Made by a program: the position numbers and the translations under genes. A DNA stretch of 64,000 nucleotides, from positions 682,001 through 746,000 of the forward strand of contig NC_018944.1 of the NCBI RefSeq assembly GCF_000304475.1, read 5' to 3'. The notes beneath the pieces were generated by a model. That model saw nothing but the letters and a program-made list of their open reading frames with translations, ran no database searches and was not told the origin of the DNA. Of the stretch, positions 38,825 to 49,324 are shown one piece after another. The number at the start of each line of letters is the position of its first letter. The first letter of the stretch is position 1. The stretch is from Kazachstania africana CBS 2517. Its lineage: Eukaryota > Ascomycota > Saccharomycetes > Saccharomycetales > Saccharomycetaceae.

Positions 38825-38945
38825 ACGATTTATCTTGTCGTCATGTGGTTGAGAATTTCTTTATATTCATGTATATATATAATAAACATTTTTTTTGACA
38901 AATGTGCATTCCTGTGTCATTATATTTATGAAGAACGAAAGATGA

Positions 38946-40223
38946 CTATTTGTAGAAATCAAACTTATCAACATCACTATCCGTTTTGACTTGTGCTGCA
39001 TAAGCTTCTTCAAGGTCACTCTGTAGAATGACGTATCTATTCTTCCTTACTGCACGTAAGCCTGCTTCTTGCATAATGGCTGCAATGACAGCACCAGATA
39101 GAGAATCATTACGTATAATTAAAGAGTCCAAATCTGTTTCAGGGGCCAGTGACATTTTACCTGCAATAGTACTAAAAATTAAACGACGTTCACGTCTATC
39201 ACGTAATGAAGGGAATTCAATCTTTCTATCTAATCTACCGGGCCTTAATAAAGCTGGATCCAATGTATCTGCTCTATTAGTTGCCATGATGACTTTCACG
39301 TTTGTGGATTGGTCGAAACCATCCATTTGCGTCAATAATTCAATTAAAATACGCTGTACTTCACGATCAGAACCGGTTTGTGCATCAAAACGCTTTGTAG
39401 CGATAGAATCGACTTCATCTATGAAGATAATTGCAGGAGCATTTTCTCTAGCCAATCTGAACACATCACGAACCATTCTTGGACCTTCACCGAGATACTT
39501 GTGAACAAATTCTGAACCGTTAACTCTAATAAATGCGGCGTTTGTACTGTTAGCAACTGCCTTCACCAACATGGTCTTACCAGTACCTGGTGGACCATAT
39601 AATAGGACACCTCTTGGAGGATCGACACCAATTTGTTCGTATAAATCAGCTTGAGTAAGAGGTAACTCCACAGCCTCTCTAATTTCTTGCTTTTGCATGT
39701 CTAAACCACCGACATCAGCGTACGTGACGTCTGGTTTCTCATTTTCTCCCATGACAGATATACTTGAATCTGAATCCGGTGGAAGGATATCAACTAATGC
39801 ATTTGAATGACGATGTAAAGCTACAGACATGGAAGGTTTTAATAATTCACGATCAAGAGTGGATAGAATTCTGACAACATAGCTCATACCAGTGGTGCTG
39901 GAAACAATACCTGTGCTATTATCAATTGGTTCCAAGAATTGGCCTATAACCAATGGAACAGACTGGATTCTCTTAACTTCTTCCTGCGCTCTTAATAGCT
40001 CCCTCTTTAAATGACGTTGTTCGTCCTTAATATAGTCCTCTTGTAAAATTAGAAGCTCTAAATCCTTTTCTAATCTCTTTAGTTTCAAATATACGTCTGA
40101 ATTGACATTCGATGTTAGATTACCATTGCCATTTAATTGTGAGAGAAGCGTACCATATGATTTGATGGATGGTCTAACTTCAGCAACATTCTCAGTGGAC
40201 GGAGTAATACCTAGTTCTTCCAT
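38946..40223 (-). CDS. RPT3: RPT3, 26S proteasome regulatory ATPase
   Basis: The product (425 aa; S. cerevisiae 428) is nearly colinear with Rpt3: an N-terminal coiled coil (about 45-90), an OB domain (about 90-150, [18 protein letters not shown]), then an AAA+ ATPase with Walker A GPPGTGKT (210-217, Lys216), Walker [10 protein letters not shown] and arginine-finger region [13 protein letters not shown]. The C-terminus DKFDFYK is the HbYX-type motif that docks in the alpha ring. It unfolds ubiquitylated proteins as part of the base. A perfect Rpn4 site lies upstream. The ATG is at 40221-40223. Confidence 0.97.
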   Translation of the reverse strand: MEELGITPSTENVAEVRPSIKSYGTLLSQLNGNGNLTSNVNSDVYLKLKRLEKDLELLILQEDYIKDEQRHLKRELLRAQEEVKRIQSVPLVIGQFLEPIDNSTGIVSSTTGMSYVVRILSTLDRELLKPSMSVALHRHSNALVDILPPDSDSSISVMGENEKPDVTYADVGGLDMQKQEIREAVELPLTQADLYEQIGVDPPRGVLLYGPPGTGKTMLVKAVANSTNAAFIRVNGSEFVHKYLGEGPRMVRDVFRLARENAPAIIFIDEVDSIATKRFDAQTGSDREVQRILIELLTQMDGFDQSTNVKVIMATNRADTLDPALLRPGRLDRKIEFPSLRDRRERRLIFSTIAGKMSLAPETDLDSLIIRNDSLSGAVIAAIMQEAGLRAVRKNRYVILQSDLEEAYAAQVKTDSDVDKFDFYK

Positions 40224-40579
40224 GATATACTATTATTTATGCTTTCAATTTTTGTAAAAAGATCTTTTATGGTGCAAATGAATCCAACTTCTTACACGAT
40301 CAATCGGTATCCTTCCAAGGTCTCAATATAAGATTAACTTATATTTCACTGAACTCTTTGCCACCGAATTTTCTTTAATTGAGAAGCCCTCGTTGATCAT
40401 TGTATACGATATACACATATATTAATAAGAGGCACTACTGACTGATTTTGAGAAGGCTATTCGGTGCTTAAAACACATATTGAAGAGTTGGCTGGGTACT
40501 CTGGATGTGAGGTTGCATGTGTCGTGAAAGAGCGTTTTGCGTTGCGCAGCTAAGAGAGTTTGCGGGTGCTCTTAAATTA
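40224..40579. other. Spacer between SHE9 3' end and RPT3
   Basis: This 356-bp RPT3 promoter holds the PACE site and an AT-rich core-promoter zone. The rest carries no feature I can name. Confidence 0.6.
40357..40365 (-). promoter_or_regulatory. PACE element, Rpn4 binding site of RPT3
   Basis: On the minus strand this reads GGTGGCAAA, the full 9-base proteasome-associated control element. It lies 134-142 bp upstream of the RPT3 ATG and in the usual orientation, so Rpn4 control of RPT3 is very likely. Confidence 0.85.
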
Positions 40580-41830
40580 TTATATTATGAATGCAACGAT
40601 TCTTCCAAATCCCAGAAGGAAAGCTGAATAGACGAAGAATTCCGCACCACTGAATGTTACACTCGATTTCAACCTGAAACCGTCGTACAATTTTTGGTAC
40701 AAATTCTTCATGATCATCTTTATCTTGGTAACAAAATTTCTCGACGCTAAGACAGCCTTCTCTGAGGGTAGAGCGTCTCCACCCTCTTGATCGACAGATC
40801 CATTGTTGAAATGATGCAAGGGGACAGCAGCATCCCTTCTGGTATCATACTGATCTAGGGCGATCCTGACCTTGTCCTCGAACGATCTAGTCAATCTTTT
40901 TCTTCTCCATGGTTCTAATAATAGTTGGAAGACGATTACTAAACAGATATTAACTCCCATAAGTACCAAAGTACCCCATGTTGAGGTCCTTCTGATCTTA
41001 TCAGACCATATTTGCTCTTCATGGTAACGAGTCAATATTGCTCTATATAGATCGTCACTAAGCTGATCTTCTCTTTTCTCAGCAGTGACTAACTGTTCCT
41101 TCAGTTGTTCTTCTTTCTTGGAATTTATCGATTCATTCATGTACAAACTTGTGAACCTTTCAACATCCTTAGGATTCCATGAACTTTTCCTCTGTAATAA
41201 TTCGTTTATCTCTCTTTGAGATTTGTTTCTGGTATCAATTGCCTTTTCATATTGTAATTTGTATTGTTTCACATTACCTTTGGCTATATCTAGCTGTTTT
41301 TCAATTATTTCAATAGTGTTTTTCAGTCTCTGTATGCCTGAATAACCAGTGACATCATTCAATGCCCTTGTTGCAGTAAACAAAGTTTCCTGTAGAGAAT
41401 CCATATAAAACCCCAGTTTCCTAGACCATCTCTTCCTATGCAATTCTCTTTCGGAGGGCAGTCCCTCTATCTTCTGACTTGTTTCTACATCGTTATTATA
41501 GTTCAAACGAGTGTCTGCATTATCTTTCTCTTGTTCTGCAATCTTCCTATTCGCTTCCCTGATTGAGCTCTTGAATACTGCAGCATGGAAGGAGAATTGT
41601 CTGGCATACTGGCTCATTGTGATTCTCAAGTCATTGTATCTCAATCTCCATGCAGCCAATTTCGGTCTAATATTATTCGTCACGTATGAATTTTGTTGTT
41701 TTGTTGATCTTTGATAACTTAAAAGTCTACTGTTAGTCAACGATCGCTGGGAAATATCAAAAGAGGACCGATAGATCAGATACTGGCGTGTGCCTGGCCC
41801 AATTGCAGACCAGCAATGTGTAGAAAGCAT
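40580..41830 (-). CDS. SHE9: SHE9, mitochondrial inner-membrane morphology protein
   Basis: The product (416 aa; S. cerevisiae about 456) has a basic, Ser-rich N-terminus like a mitochondrial presequence, a Lys/Glu-rich coiled-coil middle (about 165-280, [25 protein letters not shown]), and two hydrophobic segments: [19 protein letters not shown] and, at the extreme C-terminus, [19 protein letters not shown]. She9/Mdm33 shapes the inner mitochondrial membrane. The order SHE9-RPT3, both on one strand, is as in YDR393W-YDR394W. The start ATG is at 41828-41830. Confidence 0.9.
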   Translation of the reverse strand: MLSTHCWSAIGPGTRQYLIYRSSFDISQRSLTNSRLLSYQRSTKQQNSYVTNNIRPKLAAWRLRYNDLRITMSQYARQFSFHAAVFKSSIREANRKIAEQEKDNADTRLNYNNDVETSQKIEGLPSERELHRKRWSRKLGFYMDSLQETLFTATRALNDVTGYSGIQRLKNTIEIIEKQLDIAKGNVKQYKLQYEKAIDTRNKSQREINELLQRKSSWNPKDVERFTSLYMNESINSKKEEQLKEQLVTAEKREDQLSDDLYRAILTRYHEEQIWSDKIRRTSTWGTLVLMGVNICLVIVFQLLLEPWRRKRLTRSFEDKVRIALDQYDTRRDAAVPLHHFNNGSVDQEGGDALPSEKAVLASRNFVTKIKMIMKNLYQKLYDGFRLKSSVTFSGAEFFVYSAFLLGFGRIVAFII

Positions 41831-42337
41831 CTAATTCTATGTCCAGACGCTCTACAATGATGTTTGTTTTCCAAGATGAGACTGGTCTTTAAAATCGCGG
41901 TTCGAGCTGCTGTCGAAGTTAAATAAACTGTACAGCAGATTTACACTTGTTTAGAATGTTATTAATAGTGCTTCGCGAAAAGGTGTTCAAACCTTCGTTA
42001 CTAAGCTGCCAAAAACACATCGGTATTTCAAAGCATTTCTTACTCAATAATCTCACGAAAAGTTAAAACCACTTCGTCATAAGCAAATAAAAAGTCAAGA
42101 GTAACAAGATCAGACCCATACAGCGACATACAAAGCGGCTTATCTACTGATCTCTCCCCAGTTTCACAGACTCTTCGATAGCAAATATCGTAGAATTGAC
42201 TTTTGAAGCTTTTCTTTCTTTTCCGCACTGAAAAACTTTTCAAAGCAAAAAAAATTGCAGGTCATCTCATCGAATATTTAACTTAGAATCACATTTAATA
42301 CAAACGACCAGCAAGATCCTATAATAAGGCACACACT
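41831..42337. other. Divergent promoter region SHE9-PNO1
   Basis: This 507-bp region has a PAC-like CTCATCGA (42266-42273) and, about 25 bp before it, TGAAAAACTTTTCA, similar to an RRPE. The pair is typical of ribosome-biogenesis genes and fits PNO1. Confidence 0.55.
42266..42273 (-). promoter_or_regulatory. PAC-like element of PNO1
   Basis: CTCATCGA (reverse complement TCGATGAG) holds the CGATGAG core of the PAC motif, 65-72 bp upstream of the PNO1 ATG, the usual distance in ribosome-biogenesis promoters. Confidence 0.5.
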
Positions 42338-43168
42338 ATGGTTGCACCAACAGCTTTGAAATCAAGTGCATCTGAGACTTTTTCTCCTACCAGTTCGGGC
42401 CCTGTCCCAAGTAGAATCATCGGTACCAATAACAATCAAACTTTGGAGGATGAAGACGATGATGACATCCTTCTAGATCAAGAAAATGCCGGTGAAGATG
42501 CCTCATTAGAGCAAAATGGTGAAGAATCGAAGAAGAAGAAAGAAAGTAAAGGTGTTGTCCTTGATGAAGAGGGTAAGCCAAGGTTCAGTTCAGCAAAGAA
42601 ATCAAATGAAACAAAAGTCAAGTTAGAAAGTAGAAAAGTGCCTGTACCACCACATAGAATGACACCATTGAGAAATAATTGGACAAAGATATATCCTCCA
42701 CTAGTTGAACATCTTAAGTTACAAGTTAGAATGAATTTAAAGACGAAATCTGTCGAACTAAGAACACATCCAAAGCACACTACTGATCCAGGTGCTTTAC
42801 AGAAAGGTGCTGATTTCATCAAAGCTTTCACCTTAGGTTTTGATTTAGATGATTCCATTGCCTTATTGAGATTAGATGATCTATATATTGAAACTTTCGA
42901 AGTTAAAGATGTCAAGACTTTGACCGGTGACCATTTATCTAGAGCTATCGGTCGTATTGCTGGTAAAGACGGTAAAACTAAATTTGCCATTGAAAATGCA
43001 ACCAGAACAAGAATCGTTCTGGCAGACTCAAAAATTCATATTCTTGGTGGTTTCACGCATATCAGAATGGCAAGAGAAGCTGTTGTTAGTTTGATTCTAG
43101 GTTCTCCTCCAGGTAAAGTTTACGGTAACTTACGTACCGTTGCTTCTAGATTAAAGGAACGCTATTAA
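42338..43168 (+). CDS. PNO1: PNO1 (DIM2), small-subunit assembly factor with KH domain
   Basis: The product (276 aa; S. cerevisiae about 274) has an acidic, Lys-rich N-terminal third (EDEDDDDILLDQENAGEDAS) and two KH-like domains after residue 95. The second carries the GxxG loop in RIAGKDGKTKFAIENATRTRIVLAD. The C-terminus GNLRTVASRLKERY is near-invariant in the family. Pno1/Dim2 escorts the 3' end of 18S rRNA precursor with Nob1 and recruits Dim1. In S. cerevisiae it is YOR145C on the sister track, so its presence between SHE9 and SPT3 reflects alternative gene loss. It is convergent with SPT3. Confidence 0.96.
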   Translation: MVAPTALKSSASETFSPTSSGPVPSRIIGTNNNQTLEDEDDDDILLDQENAGEDASLEQNGEESKKKKESKGVVLDEEGKPRFSSAKKSNETKVKLESRKVPVPPHRMTPLRNNWTKIYPPLVEHLKLQVRMNLKTKSVELRTHPKHTTDPGALQKGADFIKAFTLGFDLDDSIALLRLDDLYIETFEVKDVKTLTGDHLSRAIGRIAGKDGKTKFAIENATRTRIVLADSKIHILGGFTHIRMAREAVVSLILGSPPGKVYGNLRTVASRLKERY

Positions 43169-43296
43169 ATAGTCTTCCCTTTACCTTCACCTTTTCATTC
43201 ATTTTCATGGGAAAGTATCATTCTGTTATTGGAGTATATATATTTATAGTATGTAGTCTTTTTCGTGTACATTAAAAACAAATTAAAACAAGTTAA

Positions 43297-44298
43297 CTAT
43301 AGAATTGTCGGTCTTGAAGACAATTTACTGCCTCTGAAATTCGTAAGAGCTCTATGCTTCTTATCTACCGACTGTAAGGAACGCCATGCTTCCTCAATAT
43401 GTTTCGCTTTCAATGGATTAATTTCGTTATCTGGCCCATCAAATAATCTTTTCTTTCGCGTTAAAGTTGTGACTTGGAAATCTAGATCCTGGTACATGGA
43501 TTGTTTTGACTTACTCTTCTCACTTTGTAAGAGTTGCTCTCTTTCTTTGAGCCTTAATGCAGTCTCCGTCAAAGCACATACAATTTCAAAAGTTAAAAAC
43601 CCAAGAATATCAATAACATCATCATGTGGCTTCCCCTCGGTTAGTTGAGATATACCGGACCAGTCTTTGAATCTTTTACTTTTCCTGAATGTGAAACTAG
43701 CCTGTCGACAATCTGACCAATGTACATATTCTTCTTTAGTCATATTCTTTGTTCTATCATCAGCCATTTTCAATCTTTTCAAGGTAGCAATATTTGCTTC
43801 CCTTTCATCTTCATCAAGATCGTTCTCATCATCATTATTTTCTAGTGGCTGTTCATTAAACATAAACTGTAGTTCCCAGGGAAGTTTTATCTGTGATTTC
43901 TTAACTTTCATAACACCACTCTCTTTCTCATCCTTATCCCCTGCACCTTTTTTAAGATCATCATCATCACCTGCTGCAGTTCCTGGACCACCAGAGGCAC
44001 CTGCAGCGGCAGCAGGATCCTGATCTTTGGCATTTTTACGTAAATCTTTCCATGATAAATACGTTCTCAGTCTATTAACCTTGGCTTTATCGTGTCTGAT
44101 TAGAAAAATAACATCTTCTGGTAAAATACTTCTACTCCCACGAGAGTGAGCCGTTTTGTTCGCTTGCAAGAGAATTTCCACTACTTGACCTCTGACTATA
44201 TCTTCAATCAATGATGTTGTTTCTACCGGGGGATCGTTTGTTTCCCCCGACACAAACATCATTTGTTGAATCTCTACTCTGTACTTGTGTTTATCCAT
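43297..44298 (-). CDS. SPT3: SPT3, SAGA complex subunit
   Basis: The product from the ATG at 44296-44298 is 333 aa (S. cerevisiae about 337, starting MMDKHKYRVE). It has two histone folds: residues 1-95 (HKYRVEIQQMMFVSGETNDPP, GSRSILPEDVIFLIRHDKAKV) and the C-terminal part about 190-333 (HDDVIDILGFLTFEIVCALTE). Between them lies a low-complexity Ala/Gly/Asp/Lys insert and an acidic run. Spt3 is the SAGA subunit that contacts TBP. The frame extends four codons further upstream, but only to a GTG. It is convergent with PNO1 and near the tRNA-Gly gene. Confidence 0.96.
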   Translation of the reverse strand: MDKHKYRVEIQQMMFVSGETNDPPVETTSLIEDIVRGQVVEILLQANKTAHSRGSRSILPEDVIFLIRHDKAKVNRLRTYLSWKDLRKNAKDQDPAAAAGASGGPGTAAGDDDDLKKGAGDKDEKESGVMKVKKSQIKLPWELQFMFNEQPLENNDDENDLDEDEREANIATLKRLKMADDRTKNMTKEEYVHWSDCRQASFTFRKSKRFKDWSGISQLTEGKPHDDVIDILGFLTFEIVCALTETALRLKEREQLLQSEKSKSKQSMYQDLDFQVTTLTRKKRLFDGPDNEINPLKAKHIEEAWRSLQSVDKKHRALTNFRGSKLSSRPTIL

Positions 44299-44600
44299 TA
44301 TTGGTGACACTCACAACAGGACAGGTCAATGTACGTATGTCTTGCTAAATGTTCTTCTGGTGCAAAAAAAACACTGTTTTTGTTTTTTTTCCATTCAAAA
44401 GCTCAAATGGATGATTGATAATCGCAGTTGATATCTAATCTTCTGGGATATTGGATGAAGTAAACCACTATATAGAGGGAGTGAACTGTTGTTGTACTCT
44501 CAGATAGAAAGCAATAACATCCCTCTGGATAGGATTGTGTATGTTCTGTTCGGACAGTACCCGGTCAGCTGAAGAATATTTATAGGTTGAAACAACTCTC
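44299..44600. other. Spacer between SPT3 and tRNA-Gly
   Basis: This 302-bp SPT3 upstream region has A- and T-tracts, including T8 near 44380, consistent with a poly(dA:dT) promoter. S. cerevisiae carries the gene YDR391C in this SPT3-UBA2 interval; no trace is visible here. Confidence 0.5.
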
Positions 44601-44672
44601 GCGCAAGTAGTTCAGTGGTTAGAATCCCTCCTTCCCAAGGTGGGGGCCCGGGTTCGATTCCCGGCTTGCGCA
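44601..44672 (+). tRNA. tRNA-Gly (anticodon CCC)
   Basis: This 72-base gene folds as a cloverleaf: acceptor stem GCGCAAG/CTTGCGC with discriminator A, D arm around AGTTCAGTGGTTAGA, anticodon loop TTCCCAA closed by a CCTCC/GGTGG-type stem, and T loop GGTTCGATTCC (B box). There is no intron. The anticodon CCC reads GGG codons. A T7 run (44677-44683) directly after the gene is the RNA polymerase III terminator. S. cerevisiae, as I recall, also has a tRNA-Gly(CCC) in this part of chromosome IV. Confidence 0.96.
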
Positions 44673-44919
44673 TACATTTTTTTACAGAATTTGGTCACTA
44701 CTATCACCAGTAATATTCACAGCATCTGCGAATATTAGTGCAGTCTATCAAACTGTCGGGCACATTGAACCGTTTTAGTCGCATATTTTCCCAAGTTTGC
44801 TTAGCTTTATGTTCAATATCAGAGAGCAGTACTAACTGAAAAAGAAAAATAATTTTTGGTGCAGTGAAAAATTTCACTTACTACACTACTTTAAGGTCTT
44901 AGGATAACTTATCTCGAAT

Positions 44920-46791
44920 ATGGCTAGGCAATCGAATATTGTCAGGATTGTTGGGAATGACAGCTACGAAAAATTGCGGTCCACAAAGTGTCTTCTAGTA
45001 GGAGCAGGTGGGATAGGTTCAGAATTATTGAAAGATTTAATATTGATGGAATTTGGTGAGATACATATCGTTGATCTGGATACAATCGACTTATCCAACT
45101 TAAACAGACAGTTTCTGTTCAGACAGCGTGATATTAAACAACCGAAGTCAACCACTGCTGTGAAAGCCGTCCAACATTTCAATAACTCAAAATTAGTGCC
45201 CTATCAAGGGAATATTATGGACAGTACTCAGTTCCCATTGCATTGGTTCGGCCAATTTGATGTCATCTTTAATGCATTGGATAATTTGGCCGCTAGACGT
45301 TACGTGAACAAGATGTCGCAGTTTTTAAGTACTCCATTGCTCGAATCTGGTACTGCAGGTTTCGATGGATATATTCAACCCATTATCCCGGGTAAAACTG
45401 AATGTTTCGATTGTACGAAGAAAGAAACACCAAAGACATTCCCAGTATGTACTATTAGATCCACTCCATCTCAACCAATTCATTGTATTGTATGGGCAAA
45501 GAATTTTCTTTTCAATCAACTATTTAATGCAGAAACGAATCCAAATTTGAATGAAGAAGATGAGGAAGAAAACAAAGATTGGGGTACTACGGATTTGGAT
45601 GAAATTAATCGTATTAGACAAGAAACAAACGAATTGCAAGAGTTGCAAAATATAGTTGTGTCTCAACAAGAAAATCGTATTCATGAAATTATTGAGAAAC
45701 TGTTCGTTCATGATATTAATAAATTGTTATTAATTGAGAATTTATGGAAAACTAGAACAGAACCAACTCCGTTAGACATTACAAACATTCAAAATGTTTC
45801 AGATGAGCCAAGCAAGAAGCTTAACTTGAGCGAAATTTGGACAATTAATGACCAAGTTCAACAGTTAGTTCATGTAACCAAGAAACTTATGAAGCGTATG
45901 CCTAAAGAGCAAAATCATATCGAATTTGATAAGGATGATCAAGATACTTTAGAGTTCGTCGCAACCACAGCGAATATCAGATCACACATTTTCAATATTC
46001 CAATCAAATCTGTATTTGACATAAAACAAATTGCAGGTAACATTATCCCCGCTATTGCAACGACTAATGCCATCGTCGCTGGGCTTTCATCTCTTATTTC
46101 TTTACGTGTTTTGAATCTCTTGAAGTATGCTCCAATCAAGAGCCCAACGGACTTGAATATGGCATTTACCGCGAAGGCAAGTAACCTATCAACAAATAGA
46201 TACCTCTCTAATCCAAAATTAGCCCCCTCGAGTTGCAATTGTCCGGTTTGTTCCAAGGTAGTGCGCGGTGTTGTTTCAGTTAGCTCTACAAAATATGCCT
46301 CTTTAACTTTGCAAAATTTGGTTGATTTAATAAAAGATAAATATGAATATACTGACGAAATTTCGGTGCTCGATACAAAGAACCAAAGACTATTGGCAGA
46401 TTTCGATTTTGATGACCTTTTAAATAAAACCTTAAACGATATCAATTTAACTGATGGTACGGTGATAATGTTTACCGATGAAGATGAGGATGAGAATGGT
46501 TTATGTCACAAACCATTGGAACTATATTTAGATATTACTGAAACCTTGCCCACTGGATTAGACATCAGACTACCAGAACTTGAAATTCCTTTAGTCAAGG
46601 CCATAACGAGCGAAGAAGCAACAGCTGAAGAGGAAGAAGAGTTATCAGTCGAGAAAAATTTGACAGAAGAAAATATTATAGTCTTAGATGAGGAAGAACC
46701 ATCTACTAAGAAAAGGAAAATAGAACTTGAAGATGAGCAAGCCGCCAAGAAAACAAAAAGTGAAGTGGAAGATGTCATTGAACTGGATTAA
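44920..46791 (+). CDS. UBA2: UBA2, SUMO E1 catalytic subunit
   Basis: The product (623 aa; S. cerevisiae 636) has the nucleotide-binding LVGAGGIGSELLKDL (27-41), the adenylation domain DNLAARRYVNKM, zinc ligands C162/C165 with the later CNCPVC pair, and the catalytic Cys177 in PVCTIRSTP. A ubiquitin-fold domain is near 450-560. The C-terminal tail is acidic with nuclear-localisation-like KKRK and a SUMO-interacting-like VIELD end. With Aos1 it activates Smt3 (SUMO) and passes it to Ubc9 in the nucleus. ATG at 44920 is the first in frame. Confidence 0.97.
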   Translation: MARQSNIVRIVGNDSYEKLRSTKCLLVGAGGIGSELLKDLILMEFGEIHIVDLDTIDLSNLNRQFLFRQRDIKQPKSTTAVKAVQHFNNSKLVPYQGNIMDSTQFPLHWFGQFDVIFNALDNLAARRYVNKMSQFLSTPLLESGTAGFDGYIQPIIPGKTECFDCTKKETPKTFPVCTIRSTPSQPIHCIVWAKNFLFNQLFNAETNPNLNEEDEEENKDWGTTDLDEINRIRQETNELQELQNIVVSQQENRIHEIIEKLFVHDINKLLLIENLWKTRTEPTPLDITNIQNVSDEPSKKLNLSEIWTINDQVQQLVHVTKKLMKRMPKEQNHIEFDKDDQDTLEFVATTANIRSHIFNIPIKSVFDIKQIAGNIIPAIATTNAIVAGLSSLISLRVLNLLKYAPIKSPTDLNMAFTAKASNLSTNRYLSNPKLAPSSCNCPVCSKVVRGVVSVSSTKYASLTLQNLVDLIKDKYEYTDEISVLDTKNQRLLADFDFDDLLNKTLNDINLTDGTVIMFTDEDEDENGLCHKPLELYLDITETLPTGLDIRLPELEIPLVKAITSEEATAEEEEELSVEKNLTEENIIVLDEEEPSTKKRKIELEDEQAAKKTKSEVEDVIELD

Positions 46792-46988
46792 ATAGCGTTA
46801 TAATTTAAATATTACATAAAAAAACTACATGTATACTTGTACAATGATATAATGAAATAATAGTTTTGAAATAGTCCGTATATATTCCTTAAGATGTCAT
46901 AATTGCACATGAAATTCACGAGAATAAGTGGTTTATAACATCGAAAATGAAGATGTTAGTATTGAAAATTCGTTGCGTGTACAAAAAT

Positions 46989-48851
46989 TCACGACCTACT
47001 GATAGAGCCAGAACGGGAACGTGATGTTAATCTTTGAAACCATGATTCTCTTTTTTTACTCCTTGCAGTACGTCCTTCTTCATTATTATCCGATGACAAT
47101 GCATTGTCGATCTCATCCATTGAGTGATTATTTAGTACCATTGACATTGGTCTTTGATTTGTGGTATTATTTACGGAAGGAGGTGTGCCGCCGCCGCTCG
47201 TTGACCTATATATCTTTGGTACATTGAGATAGTTACTCTGAGACTTGGGTAAAGAGCCTGACATAGACGGTATACTTATTGGAGACTGTCTACTGACTTC
47301 GTTCACGTTTTCATCGTCATAAATATCATCACCTTCATTTTCAGTTGCAGTTAGATCTCCAGTGTCACTTAATATATCAGGTTTGTGCAGCCATGGAAAT
47401 AAGCTTATTCTCCGTTTGTTGCTTGTTATTACATCAGGTGGAGTTGGAACAGAACCTATTGACTTGGAGTGCGGTCTGGACCTATTTGGAGCTTTTAATC
47501 CCGTTGTACTTATCTGTGATTTTCCATGTGATACGCCCTTTAACAATGAGTTAGAAGGTGACATAGGTGTTGAATATTTTGATGGGGTGAGTTTATTTTT
47601 ATTTGGAATATCAATTGCTTTTGGTGCTGAATCTGTTGGTGTTGTCACCGGTGTTTTGAGGGGTTCTCTTTCGGTATTTTTCAACTGTTTTTGTTCGTCT
47701 TTTGCTAATTTTAAAAGATGTGGTAATAATTTGTAAGAATATTCAATTAAGAATTCCACCACAAATCTAGATAGTTCGTATTCTTTGGGGTCCATGTCGT
47801 GTTGTGGGTGTGACAAGACTGACGGTTGAAAGATGGCAGCTAAGTTCCTTCCAGACATTAAATTGAATTGCGATTGTCTAGCGAACAAACTTAGTAAATC
47901 TAGAAGATATATGGTTAATTGTTTTGAATCGTTCGATAACTTTAGAAATAATGTCTCATATTCTTTTATACAGGACCTAATATCACGGGATAATCTCTTC
48001 TTGTGACGTAATCTTCTTTTTTTTAACTCTTCATCATTTTCGTTGTCATTAAGTTCCTTTTCATTATCACCATCATTACCTTTGTCCTCTTGTCGTAATT
48101 GTAATTCTGGATTTGAGGACAGACTGTTTTCTTTATTAGCATTTGGATGTGATACACTATGACTCAACATATGTTTTAAAATTCTTGGTCTTTCTCTCAA
48201 AGGGTTTCTAAAATCTTCATATAAGTCTAGGGAGATTAAAGGTTCTTTTAAATTATTCAGAAATCTTCTCAATAGGGAAGCAACGTCATGAACACTATAT
48301 GATTCCCAATCGTTAAATTTTGTGCCATAATCTGGAGGGGTGGAGAAAATGTATTGTAACTCTTTGACGCGTTTGTTATTACCTGCAATACGGAATATTC
48401 CAGACGTCTTTAAAGCGTGAGCTTTCAAATATGCACCACATTTGGCTACGATAATAGGGATGCGGCCAAAACTGACCAATTCACTTTGTACAATAACCTC
48501 GGCACTTGCCACCGATAATGACTCAGATAGTGATACACCAAATATTCTTCCAGTGAAATCGTGTCTATTTGATAAAAACATATCTCTATAGTTCTTATAA
48601 TCTGCCGTACTGAGTTTTCCTGGTACTTGAGTTTGTTCCTTGTCATTTTGGAAAGAAAATGGTTTTCTAGATAATGGAGGTCTTTTTATGGGAGATAATC
48701 CATTGCTGGATCCAGTTTGCTTGGTATTCGTGGCAACAGAATCGGAGGACATACTCTTTGGATTATTGATGAAATTTTTCCAGAACTGTGACATATTTGA
48801 ACCCTTCAGAGGTGACGAGTTATTAGATGCTTTTTTAGAATTAGCCTGCAT
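46989..48851 (-). CDS. SAC7: SAC7, Rho1 GTPase-activating protein
   Basis: The product is 620 aa (S. cerevisiae about 654). The RhoGAP domain covers about residues 105-395, with the catalytic arginine in [16 protein letters not shown] and the [19 protein letters not shown] helix; a charged Asn/Glu/Lys insertion ([20 protein letters not shown]) splits it, as in Sac7. The Ser/Pro-rich C-terminal half is likely disordered and phosphorylated. Sac7 turns off Rho1 to control cell wall integrity and actin. Its paralogue Bag7 sits on the sister track in S. cerevisiae. The ATG is at 48849-48851. Confidence 0.93.
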   Translation of the reverse strand: MQANSKKASNNSSPLKGSNMSQFWKNFINNPKSMSSDSVATNTKQTGSSNGLSPIKRPPLSRKPFSFQNDKEQTQVPGKLSTADYKNYRDMFLSNRHDFTGRIFGVSLSESLSVASAEVIVQSELVSFGRIPIIVAKCGAYLKAHALKTSGIFRIAGNNKRVKELQYIFSTPPDYGTKFNDWESYSVHDVASLLRRFLNNLKEPLISLDLYEDFRNPLRERPRILKHMLSHSVSHPNANKENSLSSNPELQLRQEDKGNDGDNEKELNDNENDEELKKRRLRHKKRLSRDIRSCIKEYETLFLKLSNDSKQLTIYLLDLLSLFARQSQFNLMSGRNLAAIFQPSVLSHPQHDMDPKEYELSRFVVEFLIEYSYKLLPHLLKLAKDEQKQLKNTEREPLKTPVTTPTDSAPKAIDIPNKNKLTPSKYSTPMSPSNSLLKGVSHGKSQISTTGLKAPNRSRPHSKSIGSVPTPPDVITSNKRRISLFPWLHKPDILSDTGDLTATENEGDDIYDDENVNEVSRQSPISIPSMSGSLPKSQSNYLNVPKIYRSTSGGGTPPSVNNTTNQRPMSMVLNNHSMDEIDNALSSDNNEEGRTARSKKRESWFQRLTSRSRSGSISRS

Positions 48852-49324
48852 TGGTTGCTAAAGTGTATAGTCTCAGAAACTCTTTTCTTCTCCAAAAATG
48901 AAAACTGTCTACGTAATTTTTTGTTCTAATTTTAGCTTCAGTACCACAGCAATAATGAGAAATTTAAAAAACCTTGTATAGTAAAGCTAACTTAATCTGG
49001 CAAATCAATCAACCCACAGTTAAATCAGACGAAATGGTACGAGGTTTAACGGTTCCTGCTTTCAACTCATCCATCTAAACGTGTCAAAAGAATCTATTCA
49101 TAAAGCTCATCAACGTTAAAAAGATAAGAAAAAACAAGTCCAAGCCATACTTCACGTAAACGCTCCATTTCCGTGTATAATGATGAGTATTTCCTGATTA
49201 GGACATAAGATTACTTTAAGAGGAATTTTCTAGTCGTTTCAGTTACCTAATTAGGAAGGTAAATTGCTTAGATACATCGAGATTTGAACTATAACTACTT
49301 ATATGAAACTGTACAATTGGATAT
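48852..49324. other. Spacer between RVS167 3' end and SAC7
   Basis: This 473-bp SAC7 promoter has no recognisable ORF, RNA gene or strong named site. Confidence 0.5.

Noticed and set aside
44299..44310. SPT3 start four codons upstream
   Set aside because: That codon is GTG; the ATG at 44298 gives the family N-terminus MDKHKYRVE.
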